NCBI GenBank assembly: GCA_040766105.1
Contig: JAXGRD010000002.1
Location: 62,001 to 126,000, forward strand
Direction of reading: 5' to 3'
Origin: JAXGRD01 sp040766105
GTDB taxonomy: Bacteria; Bacillota; Clostridia; Peptostreptococcales; Anaerovoracaceae
DNA: 64,000 nt
Within the stretch, counting starts at the first letter, position 1. Every line of letters begins with the position of its first letter. Made by a program: the position numbers and the translations under genes. Shown here in pieces: positions 7,810-16,870 of this stretch. The notes beneath the pieces are model-generated. The model ran no database searches, was not told the DNA's origin, and saw only the letters and a program-made list of their open reading frames with translations.

Positions 7810-9741
7810 TTATAACATGTTGTTTGCTGCCGCATATCCTTGATGTACGGCATCCATAATCCTGCCGGGTCTGTTTGCATCACCAACGACACAGACATCG
7901 TCAAAGTAATCGTAGAGTTCTTCTGAAAGGGCATCGTTTGCCTTAGTTCCCACAGCCATTAGGACATAGTCATAGGGAAGCTTGAAGTCCTTGCCATCCT
8001 TTTCTAAACTCACTTCATCCTCTGAGAAACTCTTCACTGTTGTGTCGAAGTGCATGTCGATGGAAGAATCCTGTAGCAGTTGTGCCAGTTTCATTTCGTT
8101 GTTGGCATTGATCTCGTCCTTGGCGACGATTTTGCTCAACTTTTCAACTAAGGTTACTTCACAACCGTTGTGCTCCAGCTCCAAAGCGGTTTCACAGCCT
8201 ACCAAGCCTGCTCCCACAACGAGGACCTTACCATCAACCGGATATTTACCGAGAAGATAGTCCGTTGCCGATCCCATCTTGGGGTTGTCCTTCAATCCGT
8301 CAATGGGCGGAAGGATGGGGCATGAACCGGTAGCAACAATGATCTTGTCCGGTGCAAATGCCTGTACGGCTGCAAGGGTTGCTTCCTTGTTGAGAACTAC
8401 ATTGATCTTATCTCCGTATTTTCTCACTTGATTGTTCAAGTAGGCTACATAGTTTTGCACGGATTTCTTCATGAAAGGTGCCGCTGCTGCCAGACCTAAG
8501 CCTCCCAGCTTGGTTTCTTTTTCCCAGATGGTTACGGTGTAGCCTCTTTCCGCAGCTGTCATGGCATATTCCATACCACCGATACCGCCACCAATAATGA
8601 GAACCTTTTGATCCGGACTGTTTTTCGGATTCATCTGTGTAAAGTTTTCAAAACCTACATGAGGATTGACGGCGCATTGCACCAGTCTTCCCTTTAGGAT
8701 GCCTAAGAGACAGTCGTTACATCCGATACATGCGCAGACATCATCGAACTTTCCGGCTTTGACTTTGTTTGGCCAAGCAGGGTCGGCGATGGACTGTTTA
8801 CCCAAGGAAACATAATCCACTTTTCCGTCGGCAATGGCCTTCATTGCTACATTGGGGTCATCCAGTTTTCCGTCACAGGAAACGGGGATGTTGACTACTT
8901 CCTTAATCTTTGATGCGATTTCTACCTTGGTTCCAAAGTCATCATAAACGGTGGGGATGGGTTTGTACCATACTTCGAAGCATCCCTGGTCTACGTGAAG
9001 CTCATGAACGCCTGCAGCTTCCAGCATTTTAGCAATTTCAATTCCTTCATCTAAGGTTCGACCGCCTTCAATATGATGCATTGCTGTGAACTTGAAGAGA
9101 ATGGGGAAGTCATCGCCACACTTTGCCTTCACTTGCTTTACCAAGTTCAGTGGGAAGCGCATGCGATTTTCCAAGCTTCCGCCGTACTCATCTTCTCGGT
9201 TGTTCCAAAGTGGACACATGAACTGGTCGATGAGGTATCCGCCGTAGCCCTGCACCATGATGGCATCACAGCCGGCAGCCTTGGCCCACATGGCAGTATT
9301 GCCGAAGCTTTCTTCAATGTCGTGAATTTGTTCGATGGATAGGGGAATGCACAGTTGATCCGGGAAATAGGTACCCGGTACGGCACTTGCAGCATATGGT
9401 GGGGTACCTCTTTCGGAGAACGCCATTCTACCTATGCCGGCACTGATCTGGAGGGAAACTTTTGCGCCATAGGCGTGGCAAGATTCCACTACTCTTTGCA
9501 GACGCTCTACCATTGGTTGACTATCCAGTACGTTACATGGCTTGGGCTCGTACTTCATGGTGCAAGTCGTTGCTCCCAGATTGATGAGACCAAAGCCGCC
9601 TTTTGCCCGATCGGTGTAGTACTCTCGGGACTGTTCAGAGAAGCCTCCGTCCGGATCGGTTCCGGTACCCATGGGAGACATGAAAATACGGTTCTTTAAC
9701 TTCATGTTACTAATTTTTGTCCTGTCAAATAGAGTGGTCAT
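7810..9741 (-). CDS. NADH:flavin oxidoreductase / 2,4-dienoyl-CoA or 2-enoate reductase family
   Basis: A 643-residue three-part enzyme. Residues about 1-330 are an Old Yellow Enzyme TIM barrel binding FMN. Next comes a four-cysteine [4Fe-4S] cluster loop (CIGCNDC, then a cysteine 12 residues later). The C-terminal part is an FAD/NAD(P) module with VLIIGGGIGGMEYA and VLVVGAGLVGCETA dinucleotide folds. The family reduces activated C=C bonds of enoates, dienoyl-CoAs or steroid/bile acid derivatives, passing electrons from NAD(P)H through FAD and Fe-S to FMN. Size and domain order are complete. It is divergent from the TetR gene, whose probable operator lies in its promoter. A paralogue lies at 50959-52926. 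Confidence 0.9.
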   Translation of the reverse strand: MTTLFDRTKISNMKLKNRIFMSPMGTGTDPDGGFSEQSREYYTDRAKGGFGLINLGATTCTMKYEPKPCNVLDSQPMVERLQRVVESCHAYGAKVSLQISAGIGRMAFSERGTPPYAASAVPGTYFPDQLCIPLSIEQIHDIEESFGNTAMWAKAAGCDAIMVQGYGGYLIDQFMCPLWNNREDEYGGSLENRMRFPLNLVKQVKAKCGDDFPILFKFTAMHHIEGGRTLDEGIEIAKMLEAAGVHELHVDQGCFEVWYKPIPTVYDDFGTKVEIASKIKEVVNIPVSCDGKLDDPNVAMKAIADGKVDYVSLGKQSIADPAWPNKVKAGKFDDVCACIGCNDCLLGILKGRLVQCAVNPHVGFENFTQMNPKNSPDQKVLIIGGGIGGMEYAMTAAERGYTVTIWEKETKLGGLGLAAAAPFMKKSVQNYVAYLNNQVRKYGDKINVVLNKEATLAAVQAFAPDKIIVATGSCPILPPIDGLKDNPKMGSATDYLLGKYPVDGKVLVVGAGLVGCETALELEHNGCEVTLVEKLSKIVAKDEINANNEMKLAQLLQDSSIDMHFDTTVKSFSEDEVSLEKDGKDFKLPYDYVLMAVGTKANDALSEELYDYFDDVCVVGDANRPGRIMDAVHQGYAAANNML

Positions 9742-9784
9742 GGTGAATCCTCCTTTTCAACGACGATTATACGTTTATTCATAT

Positions 9785-9813
9785 ATTCTATACACGTGTA
9801 TAGCACTTGTCAA
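9785..9813 (-). promoter_or_regulatory. Enoate reductase promoter with embedded palindromic operator
   Basis: On the minus strand TTGACA (9808-9813), 17-base spacer, TAGAAT (9785-9790). A perfect 16-bp palindrome CTATACACGTGTATAG (9788-9803) overlaps the -10 and spacer, as expected for repression by the divergent TetR-type protein. Confidence 0.75.
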
Positions 9814-9894
9814 TAGTTTCACAAAATTTATCACGTTGGATTTTATTACCTGTTATGTTAAAATTGAAGTAAGTTTTTGGAAATGGAGAAAATT

Positions 9895-10473
9895 ATGACA
9901 GAGAAAAACAACACCGGCACTAAAATGAGGATTGTAGAAAACGCGATTGAACTATTCAAAGAGCGAGGATACGAGGATGTCACAGTATCGGATATTTGTG
10001 CGGTTACCGGTTTGACAAGGGGAGCATTTTATTATCACTTCGACACGAAGGCCGAAGTTTTGGATAATTATTTTCTTTCTACCGATAGTCTGGCAATGGA
10101 AGGAATCATTCCCCTTATTGGCAGCAATGATTACTTGGAGCAGTTCTACCATGTCTTCAATATCTATTTGGATCACAATATGGCAGCAGGACCGGAGGTC
10201 TTTGGTCAAATACTAAAACGCAGTATCGATCGGGGACTCCATCTGATGAATCCTGATGAGATTGCTATGCGGTCTGTGTACATTTCATTCATAGAAAAGG
10301 CACAGGAGGCGGGGCAAATAAAAAATACAACCTCTGCTGAGGTGTTGGTAGATTGCATTGTCTATGCGGCGGTAGGGATTGCCATGGTTTGGTGCAACAA
10401 AAAAGGTGAAATGGACATAAAAGCGGAACATAAGCGCATGTTGGATGCACTCTTTATGATTGAGGAAGAGTAA
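9895..10473 (+). CDS. TetR/AcrR-family transcriptional regulator
   Basis: About 192 residues. The N-terminal helix-turn-helix reads NAIELFKERGYEDVTVSDI then GLTRGAFYYHFDTKAEVLD, the TetR signature, followed by an all-helical ligand-binding domain. ATG at 9895 is chosen because GGAG lies 6 bases upstream; ATG 9883 and TTG 9877 are in frame but poorer. It is divergent from the enoate reductase gene with a perfect palindrome between them, so it likely represses that gene and perhaps itself. The next gene (C5-epimerase-like) follows after 26 bases and could be cotranscribed. Confidence 0.88.
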   Translation: MTEKNNTGTKMRIVENAIELFKERGYEDVTVSDICAVTGLTRGAFYYHFDTKAEVLDNYFLSTDSLAMEGIIPLIGSNDYLEQFYHVFNIYLDHNMAAGPEVFGQILKRSIDRGLHLMNPDEIAMRSVYISFIEKAQEAGQIKNTTSAEVLVDCIVYAAVGIAMVWCNKKGEMDIKAEHKRMLDALFMIEEE

Positions 10474-10499
10474 GTAAGGAAAAGAGAGGGAATGAGAAA

Positions 10500-13400
10500 A
10501 TGAGAAGAAAAGCGGTTTGTATGATCCTTTTCGTGGTGATGGTTGCAGGAATCTTTCAGGTTCCTGTTTTTGCCGGGACGGAATCTACGGATAACATGGA
10601 AGGTTTGTCTTTGATTCCTGATGAGGAAACGACATTGGATATTCCGACAATGACGGTTGGAAAGGCCATTGAAGAAATCGATGTTTCCAAGTATGTAACC
10701 GGCGGAATCGCACCATATCAGTACAGTTCGGAGGGTCTGCCGGAGGGAATCACTATCAATGAGAATACCGGCATTATTTCCGGAACTCCTGCCTCTACTG
10801 GCAGTGAAGGTGCAGCTACCATTGTCGTGAAAGACAGCGGAAGTCCGGCAGCGATTGCCAGTTATGAGATTCACTACGGTGCAACAGAGCCATCAGCTCC
10901 GGAACCAACGCAGACTGACGGGTCGCAGGAAGTGGCTGATCAAGCTGTTACAGCTGAGAATACCACAAACACCCTTAACCTAGGCGGCTATGATGCCATC
11001 TTCAATTCTCCTGTTTACGAAGACAGTAGACTCTCTTCCATTGCAAAACCTGATCGCTTGCGACTGACTGCCAGGATCGATGGTTCCATTTATTTGGACT
11101 GGACAGATTGTGTAAGCTTGGGAGCGGATATCGACGGATATATTCTGCTGAAGAGAACCGGAAATAAGGGCGAATTTAAAGAGATTGTAAAAAGAGGAAG
11201 CGGCAAGTTTAACCATGCTGATTTCCGTGTGGAGAAGAACATACTGTATTCCTATATGGTCCTGGGATACAAAATTGATGAAAATGGAAACCTCACGGTA
11301 TCCAATGCCAGTCCCACGGTTGTAGGCGTAACGGCAAACAGTTTGAAATACAACGGATATACACCTACAATCAATAGAACTTCCGCTACTGTAATAGTAG
11401 GACAGAAGCTGCAGCTCTCGTTAGCTTACCCTTCTAATTCCGTTTCTACATGGACAAGGTGGAGATCGGAGAACACGAGTATCGCTACGGTCAACAGCAC
11501 GGGCTTGGTTACAGCCATATCTCCGGGAACAGTTGCGATAATCGGTAAGACACCCAACGGTCGAGATATTAAGTGTACAGTGACGGTTAAGACTAATTTG
11601 ACTGATGGGGAAAAGAGTTCCAAGTCCTTTGTTTTTGGCGGAAATTCTACTAATTTTAGGGAAGCTGTCTATGAAAAGCTTCGTCTCCCTTCTGTTGCTC
11701 GACCGTACAATTTTCGCCTTACTGCAAGGGCAGATGGTTCCCTGATGTTGGAATGGAACGACTGTGTAAAGTTAGGTGCGGATATCGACGGATATATGAT
11801 CTTAAAGAAGACCGGGTCCGGGGCCTATGTGGATTACACCAGAGCAGCAACTTGGAAGACCTACTATATTGATAGAAATGTAAGCAGAAATGTGAATTAC
11901 TCCTATATCGTCGTAGGGTATAAGAAAGATGATAAGGGCACTATAATTCCTTCCAACCCCAGTATGAGCGTGGTTGGTGTGACCATTAAGAGCACAAAGT
12001 TCAATACATACACCCCAACCATCAACAAGACTTCTGCTACCATTGCGGTAGGGCAGACTTTTCAATTGACTTTGAAATATCCTACCGGATCCCTTTCCTC
12101 ATGGACGAGATGGAGATCCCACAATAGCAAAGTCGCAACTGTCAACAGCAGCGGTATTGTAAGAGGTATTTCACCGGGAACGGCACTGATCAGCGGCCGC
12201 ACGCCAAACGGCAGAGATATTCGTTGTACTGTCATCGTGAAGACCATTCCCAAAGCCAACATTTATTCCACGGTTACCACACCTTTGCAGCTGACCTCAA
12301 AGTCAACAATTACATTGACCGGTACCATAAAAAATAGCAACACGAAGAGATTGTCCATCGCCATTGACGATAAGTATTATTCCGGAATCAGTAGTTATGC
12401 AGGAACGTGGAAGTATACCATCGATTTGACCAAGTTGAGTACGGGATGGCATTATATTTACTTTGTTCCTCAGGATAAAGCCAACTATAAGCAAACTGTC
12501 AAAGGGGAAGGCGTCTTTGTGAATAAACCGGCAGGTGGAAAAGCAATGATGATCGTTCCGGAAAGCCTGGTTAAGCAAGGTCGCATAGAAAACAATGACA
12601 AAAAAACCGGTTACATTCATCGCATCGGAGATCCAGGCTTTACGTATTCTGCAACGGGTTTTTATGAGTACTCCGGACCTATGACAATGAATAACTACAA
12701 CAGAAAAATGGATAACAATGGAGTGCTGTTAATTAGCACCGACGGCGGAAAGACATGGTATTACAATGCGACTACCATTTCCCAGTATGCACTCAGGTTG
12801 TATGATCCCGCATGGAAAAACAATCCTTCCGGAGAGAATTATGATAAATTTATTCACACTGCCGACTGGTTGGTAGCAAATATGGAGGCCGATGGATCCT
12901 ATCGGTCCCAAGTAAAAAATCAATTCCTGTCCACCACACTTCTTCCGGGGCATGTCAGCGGTATGACCCAGGGTCAAGTACTTAGTGTATTGGGAAGAGC
13001 TTACTACCTGACAAACAATGAAAAGTATAACAAGGCCGGGCAGAGATGTCTCAACTTCATGGTGAAGATGAATACTTCTGCGGATACTTCCAAACAAAAC
13101 GGTACGATGGGTACCTTAAAACGTTTTTCAATACTGGATCCCACCTTGGCCAAGTATGCAAATTACGCAGTTTCAGAGGAAGCCATTGTGAATCCGCAGG
13201 TCTATATTCTCAATGGAAATCTGTATGCAACTTTAGGGCTTTATGATTGGACACAGCTGGGCGGCACCAGTGCCACTCGGTCCGTCGCTAAGACCGCATT
13301 CGACAAGTGCGTTGCTTCTATGGAAGCAATGTTGCCCTATTATGACTTTTACGGCTATAGCTCTTATGACCTAAGACAATTTACTTCAAATGAAAAGACG

Positions 13401-13580
13401 AGATATACCAGCAGCTACGCCCACGGTTGCCATGTAACGCTGCTGAAGCAATTGTACGACGTCATGGGCAGCAAGATTTTTTACGACTATTATGTGCGAT
13501 TCAAGGCATACTACGACGATCCGTTTTATAGGCAAACAACAGATATGTTCAAAGTAAAGCCGGAAACATCGGGATTTTAA
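10500..13580 (+). CDS. Secreted Ig-like repeat protein with glucuronyl C5-epimerase-like domain
   Basis: A 1026-residue protein with a signal peptide (MRRKAVCMILFVVMVAG, cleavage near VFAG at 24-26). A putative Ig domain (about 45-125; SEGLPEGITINENTGIISGTP) is followed by two copies of a fibronectin-like plus BIG2 unit (about 161-363 and 377-583, each with NGRDIKCTV-type ends), then another beta domain (about 590-680). The C-terminal part (about 775-1015) has GMTQGQVLSVLGRAYYLT, NPQVYILNGNLYATLGLYDW and YSSYDLRQF, which resemble the D-glucuronyl C5-epimerase C-terminal family. That family inverts C5 of glucuronate in polymers. Extracellular glycan modification or binding is therefore inferred; no cell-wall anchor is seen. 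Confidence 0.72.
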   Translation: MRRKAVCMILFVVMVAGIFQVPVFAGTESTDNMEGLSLIPDEETTLDIPTMTVGKAIEEIDVSKYVTGGIAPYQYSSEGLPEGITINENTGIISGTPASTGSEGAATIVVKDSGSPAAIASYEIHYGATEPSAPEPTQTDGSQEVADQAVTAENTTNTLNLGGYDAIFNSPVYEDSRLSSIAKPDRLRLTARIDGSIYLDWTDCVSLGADIDGYILLKRTGNKGEFKEIVKRGSGKFNHADFRVEKNILYSYMVLGYKIDENGNLTVSNASPTVVGVTANSLKYNGYTPTINRTSATVIVGQKLQLSLAYPSNSVSTWTRWRSENTSIATVNSTGLVTAISPGTVAIIGKTPNGRDIKCTVTVKTNLTDGEKSSKSFVFGGNSTNFREAVYEKLRLPSVARPYNFRLTARADGSLMLEWNDCVKLGADIDGYMILKKTGSGAYVDYTRAATWKTYYIDRNVSRNVNYSYIVVGYKKDDKGTIIPSNPSMSVVGVTIKSTKFNTYTPTINKTSATIAVGQTFQLTLKYPTGSLSSWTRWRSHNSKVATVNSSGIVRGISPGTALISGRTPNGRDIRCTVIVKTIPKANIYSTVTTPLQLTSKSTITLTGTIKNSNTKRLSIAIDDKYYSGISSYAGTWKYTIDLTKLSTGWHYIYFVPQDKANYKQTVKGEGVFVNKPAGGKAMMIVPESLVKQGRIENNDKKTGYIHRIGDPGFTYSATGFYEYSGPMTMNNYNRKMDNNGVLLISTDGGKTWYYNATTISQYALRLYDPAWKNNPSGENYDKFIHTADWLVANMEADGSYRSQVKNQFLSTTLLPGHVSGMTQGQVLSVLGRAYYLTNNEKYNKAGQRCLNFMVKMNTSADTSKQNGTMGTLKRFSILDPTLAKYANYAVSEEAIVNPQVYILNGNLYATLGLYDWTQLGGTSATRSVAKTAFDKCVASMEAMLPYYDFYGYSSYDLRQFTSNEKTRYTSSYAHGCHVTLLKQLYDVMGSKIFYDYYVRFKAYYDDPFYRQTTDMFKVKPETSGF
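10980..12247 (+). repeat. Tandem duplication of a ~200-residue fibronectin/BIG2 module
   Basis: Unit 1 (about 10980-11595) and unit 2 (about 11630-12247) encode near-parallel proteins: both contain LTAR.DGS, LGADIDGY, YTPTIN.TSAT, WTRWRS, ATVNS and SPGT...TPNGRDI. Differences scattered over each unit indicate an old duplication. Confidence 0.8.
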
Positions 13581-13592
13581 GCGAGGCAAACA

Positions 13593-14609
13593 ATGAAAGT
13601 ATGGATGATTGGTGGGACAGGCCTTCTGGGAAGCCAAGCTGCAACGCAATTGATTGCAAGGGGCCATGAGGTTTCAACCATTGCGTTGCCGCCTATCCCC
13701 CAAGGGGCATCTCTTCCCAAGGAGATGGAAATACGCTTGGGCAATTACATGGAACTGTCCGATGAAGAAATCAGTGCGTCCATGCAGGGTTGCGAAGGCT
13801 TTGTTTTTGTGGCAGGTATTGATGAACGAATCGAGGCTTCGCCTCCCATCTACAATCTTTTTCATAAGTATAACAATGTGCCTTTGGAAAGGTTGCTGAC
13901 CATAGCAAAGGGAGTGGGAATAAAGCACGCGGTAATCTGTGGGTCGTACTTCTCATACTTTGCAAAGGAAAGACCGGAACTGGATTTGAGAAGATGGCAT
14001 CCGTATATTCGTAGCCGTTTGGTCCAGGAAGAGATTGCCCTGTCCTTTGCCGATGATGATTTTGATGTTTCGGTTTTGGAATTACCCTACATCTTCGGTA
14101 CTCAACCGGGGCGTAAACCGGTGTGGGTGTTCTTTGTGGAAATGCTGCGAAACATGAAGGGAAGGACATATTTTCCCAAAGGCGGAACGACCATGGTCAC
14201 GGTGAAACAAGTGGGACAGGCGATAGCCGGTGCCTTGGAAAGATCAAAGGGTGGAAAGGCATGGCCCATTGGATGGTATAATATGAACTGGAAGGAGTTC
14301 CTTCCCATTGTGCATACGGCCATGGGTGTACCGGACAGGAAAATATTCTTCATTCCCAAATGGCTCTTCTCACTGTACGGAAACAATAAGATGAAAAAGG
14401 ATCAAAAGCGCGGTATAGAAGGTGGACTTCATCTAGGGAAGTTTGCTCAGTTACAGTGTTCGGAATTGTTTATTGACAAATCCTTAGGGTGTGTCCCTTT
14501 GGGGGTGGAGGAAGATGACATTGTGGATGCCATCCAAGACTCCGTACGTCTTTCGGTTTCTATTTTGGATGGGAAGACAACCAACGCAGTGGATATGAAG
14601 GGGGAATGA
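13593..14609 (+). CDS. NAD(P)-dependent epimerase/dehydratase-like protein
   Basis: A 338-residue protein with an N-terminal Rossmann dinucleotide site MKVWMIGGTGLLGSQAA, typical of the extended SDR family, which includes sugar-nucleotide epimerases and reductases. The usual catalytic YxxxK is not clear; the region around CGSYFSYFAKE holds tyrosines but a canonical lysine spacing was not confirmed, so an atypical SDR is likely. It follows the C5-epimerase-like gene by 12 bases and precedes a sugar symporter gene, suggesting a carbohydrate role by context. Confidence 0.75.
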   Translation: MKVWMIGGTGLLGSQAATQLIARGHEVSTIALPPIPQGASLPKEMEIRLGNYMELSDEEISASMQGCEGFVFVAGIDERIEASPPIYNLFHKYNNVPLERLLTIAKGVGIKHAVICGSYFSYFAKERPELDLRRWHPYIRSRLVQEEIALSFADDDFDVSVLELPYIFGTQPGRKPVWVFFVEMLRNMKGRTYFPKGGTTMVTVKQVGQAIAGALERSKGGKAWPIGWYNMNWKEFLPIVHTAMGVPDRKIFFIPKWLFSLYGNNKMKKDQKRGIEGGLHLGKFAQLQCSELFIDKSLGCVPLGVEEDDIVDAIQDSVRLSVSILDGKTTNAVDMKGE

Positions 14610-14630
14610 ATCATCAGCGAAAAACTGACA

Positions 14631-16028
14631 ATGAGAGATAAAATTGGCTATGCTGTTGCCTCCATCGGAGATGCGGGGTCGTACACACTGGTCTCCACAT
14701 ATCTGCTCTTCTTCCTTACAACAGTGGTGGGAATTGATCCCTTCATAGCAGGTACCATCACGGCTGCGGGTGCTATCTGGAACACCATATGGAGTCCGGT
14801 CATCGGTTATATCAGCGACCACACTTGGGGGAGATTCGGTAAGAGGCTCCCCTTTATTTTTTGTGCTGCCTTTCCTCTTGCCTTGTCTAATTACCTATTG
14901 TTCAATACCATGGATGGGAGTGAGGGACTTGAGATTCTGTATTATTCCATCATGGTCATTGTATTCTGGACAGCTTTCAGTGCTTTTTTTAACCCCTACC
15001 TGGCTTTGGGTTCTGAGATTACCGGTGATTACAATGAAAGGACATCTGTGAGAGCCTATGCCTATATCTTCAATGTCGTGGGGATGAGCTTGGGGATGGT
15101 TCTTCCCACTGCCATTGTCGAACTTCTCATGGATATAGGCAATACTGTGGAAGAAGGCTGGAAAATCATGGGCTCTATCATTGGCCTTGTCACCTTGGCG
15201 ACCTTGGTTATTACAGTTTTAGCCATGAAATCCAAGGTCAATCCCTCTATGAAACAGGAAGGGATTAGCATAGGCGGGATGTTTCAAGAGTACTGGCAGG
15301 TCCTGAAACTAAAGCCCCTGCAGTGGCTTTTGGCAACCGGTTTGATTTACTTGTGTGCAAATACGATTTCCAGTGCCAACAGAATCTACTTTATGACATA
15401 CAATATGGGAATGACAGGGACGGAAATTACCTTAGCACTTATCACCTTGCTCGCGGGAGGGATCCTCTTCACACCTGTCATCAGTGCTGTGAGCAGAAGG
15501 TTCGATAAGCGGAAGACATTTATCTACTTTGCTTTGATTTCAGCGGCTTTGATAATATATGCCAAAATCTCGGGTATCGATTCCTGGATTGGACTTATCA
15601 GTTATTTTGTTGTATATTCCTGTGTAAACACCGCTTATTGGCAATTGATGCCTGCCATGATCTACGATGTTTGCGAAGTAGATGAGCTTTACAACGGAAA
15701 AAGACGATCGGGCATCATTGCATCCATGCAGTCACTGGTAGAATCTTTATCTGCTGCAATCAGCCTACAGTTATTGGGCGCCATGCTAAAGTTGGCGGGC
15801 TTCGACGGGGATGCTACCGTACAGACACCTACCGCTGAACTATGGATTGAAAATACCATGACCTTAGTTGCGGCACTGTTTATGATTGCCGCCGCCATCA
15901 CCATGTCGAGATATACAGTGACGAGGGAGAAGTTTGAAGAGATAATAGTAGCTCTACAAAAGCGACAGAATGGTATAGTACTTTCTCAGGATGACTATCC
16001 GGTGTTTCAGAATAAGAAAAACAGGTAA
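14631..16028 (+). CDS. GPH-family (MelB-like) sugar:cation symporter
   Basis: A 465-residue, 12-helix transporter. KIGYAVASIGDAGSYTLVSTYLLFFLT and WSPVIGYISDHTWGRFGKRLPF match the glycoside-pentoside-hexuronide:cation symporter family, which imports sugars or uronides with H+ or Na+. Conserved family N-termini read like EKLS-REKIGYG, and here ISEKLTMRDKIGYA is in frame from an ATC codon at 14613, while the nearest ATG is 14631. A strong G-rich site (14600-14604) fits an upstream start, so the true start may be non-canonical or obscured by a one-base shift. It is close to the preceding epimerase gene. Confidence 0.82.
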   Translation: MRDKIGYAVASIGDAGSYTLVSTYLLFFLTTVVGIDPFIAGTITAAGAIWNTIWSPVIGYISDHTWGRFGKRLPFIFCAAFPLALSNYLLFNTMDGSEGLEILYYSIMVIVFWTAFSAFFNPYLALGSEITGDYNERTSVRAYAYIFNVVGMSLGMVLPTAIVELLMDIGNTVEEGWKIMGSIIGLVTLATLVITVLAMKSKVNPSMKQEGISIGGMFQEYWQVLKLKPLQWLLATGLIYLCANTISSANRIYFMTYNMGMTGTEITLALITLLAGGILFTPVISAVSRRFDKRKTFIYFALISAALIIYAKISGIDSWIGLISYFVVYSCVNTAYWQLMPAMIYDVCEVDELYNGKRRSGIIASMQSLVESLSAAISLQLLGAMLKLAGFDGDATVQTPTAELWIENTMTLVAALFMIAAAITMSRYTVTREKFEEIIVALQKRQNGIVLSQDDYPVFQNKKNR

Positions 16029-16065
16029 AATATTTGTAAGTTATATGATTGAAAGGAGTGGAACA

Positions 16066-16608
16066 ATGAGTGTACATGATTTTGAAGTAAGGACTGCTGA
16101 CGGAGCTACCAAGGCGCTAAGTGACTATAAAGGGAAGACCCTCCTAATCGTTAATACCGCCAGTTTTTGTGGCTATACCAAACAGTTGATGGGCTTGGAA
16201 CGCCTTTATAACGACTATAAAGACAGTGGTTTGGAAATACTTGCATTTCCGTGCAATCAGTTTATGGCACAGGAGCCGGATGAAATTGATGTTATTGTAG
16301 ATCGATATCACAAGGAGTATGGGGTAACATTTCCCATTTTCGGGAAGATCGATGTGAATGGGGATGATGCGGACCCCTTGTTTGTGCATCTAAAAAACGA
16401 AATCGGATTTGATCCTTCATCGGACACACCTTTGGTTATGATTCCTTTATACAAGAAGATGAATAAGAACTATAAGGAGAGTCCGGATATCAAGTGGAAC
16501 TTTACCAAGTTCTTAGTAGATAAGGATGGGAAAGTTCGAGAAAGATTTGAGCCGGAGCAGACTCCAAGTAAGTTGGAGGACGACATCAAGAAGGTGATGG
16601 CGGAGTGA
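16066..16608 (+). CDS. Glutathione peroxidase-family thiol peroxidase
   Basis: A 180-residue thioredoxin-fold peroxidase. The peroxidatic cysteine lies in NTASFCGYTKQ, followed by LEILAFPCNQF and WNFTKFLVDKDG, all family hallmarks. The active site is cysteine, not selenocysteine. Such enzymes reduce hydroperoxides, usually with thioredoxin in bacteria, and would protect an anaerobe against oxygen exposure. ATG 16066 is chosen for the AAAGGAG site 7 bases upstream; the frame extends further upstream but without a site. A 52-residue lipoprotein gene overlaps its stop codon. Confidence 0.9.
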   Translation: MSVHDFEVRTADGATKALSDYKGKTLLIVNTASFCGYTKQLMGLERLYNDYKDSGLEILAFPCNQFMAQEPDEIDVIVDRYHKEYGVTFPIFGKIDVNGDDADPLFVHLKNEIGFDPSSDTPLVMIPLYKKMNKNYKESPDIKWNFTKFLVDKDGKVRERFEPEQTPSKLEDDIKKVMAE

Positions 16609-16763
16609 AGAAAGTATTTGCAGTAATTCTTGCTTTGATGTTGGCGTTTGGAATGGCTTCCTGTGGAGGGAAGGGCACCAAAGGTGAAGATACTGAGAAA
16701 AAAGAACCCTGGTGTGACTGCTTGAATAAACCCTTAAATAACAAAGCGGACGAAGAAGAGTAG
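16605..16763 (+). CDS. Small lipoprotein, translationally coupled to the peroxidase
   Basis: A 52-residue ORF starting with GTG inside the peroxidase stop (GTGA overlap). It has a lysine-start signal peptide (MKKVFAVILALMLAFG), a lipobox-like ASC giving lipidation at Cys20, then a charged segment with a CDC pair (Cys37, Cys39) in PWCDCLNKPL. No family is recognised. The coupling suggests a role with the peroxidase on the outer face of the membrane. It ends just before a terminator. Confidence 0.7.
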   Translation: MKKVFAVILALMLAFGMASCGGKGTKGEDTEKKEPWCDCLNKPLNNKADEEE

Positions 16764-16780
16764 ACTAATGAGCATACCAT

Positions 16781-16816
16781 GAGCTGTTTCAGAGTTTCTT
16801 TGAGACAGCTCTTTTT
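16781..16816 (+). terminator. Intrinsic terminator after the peroxidase-lipoprotein pair
   Basis: GAGCTGTTTCA (16781-16791) pairs with TGAGACAGCTC (16801-16811) with one T/G wobble, followed by TTTTTATT. Confidence 0.85.
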
Positions 16817-16870
16817 ATTGAGAAAAATAGGCATTTCTGTTAACCTAATGATAGAATAAGGAGAATCATC

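Noticed and set aside
16147..16185. Selenocysteine in the glutathione peroxidase
   Set aside because: The active-site codon is TGT, cysteine, and no in-frame TGA is used.
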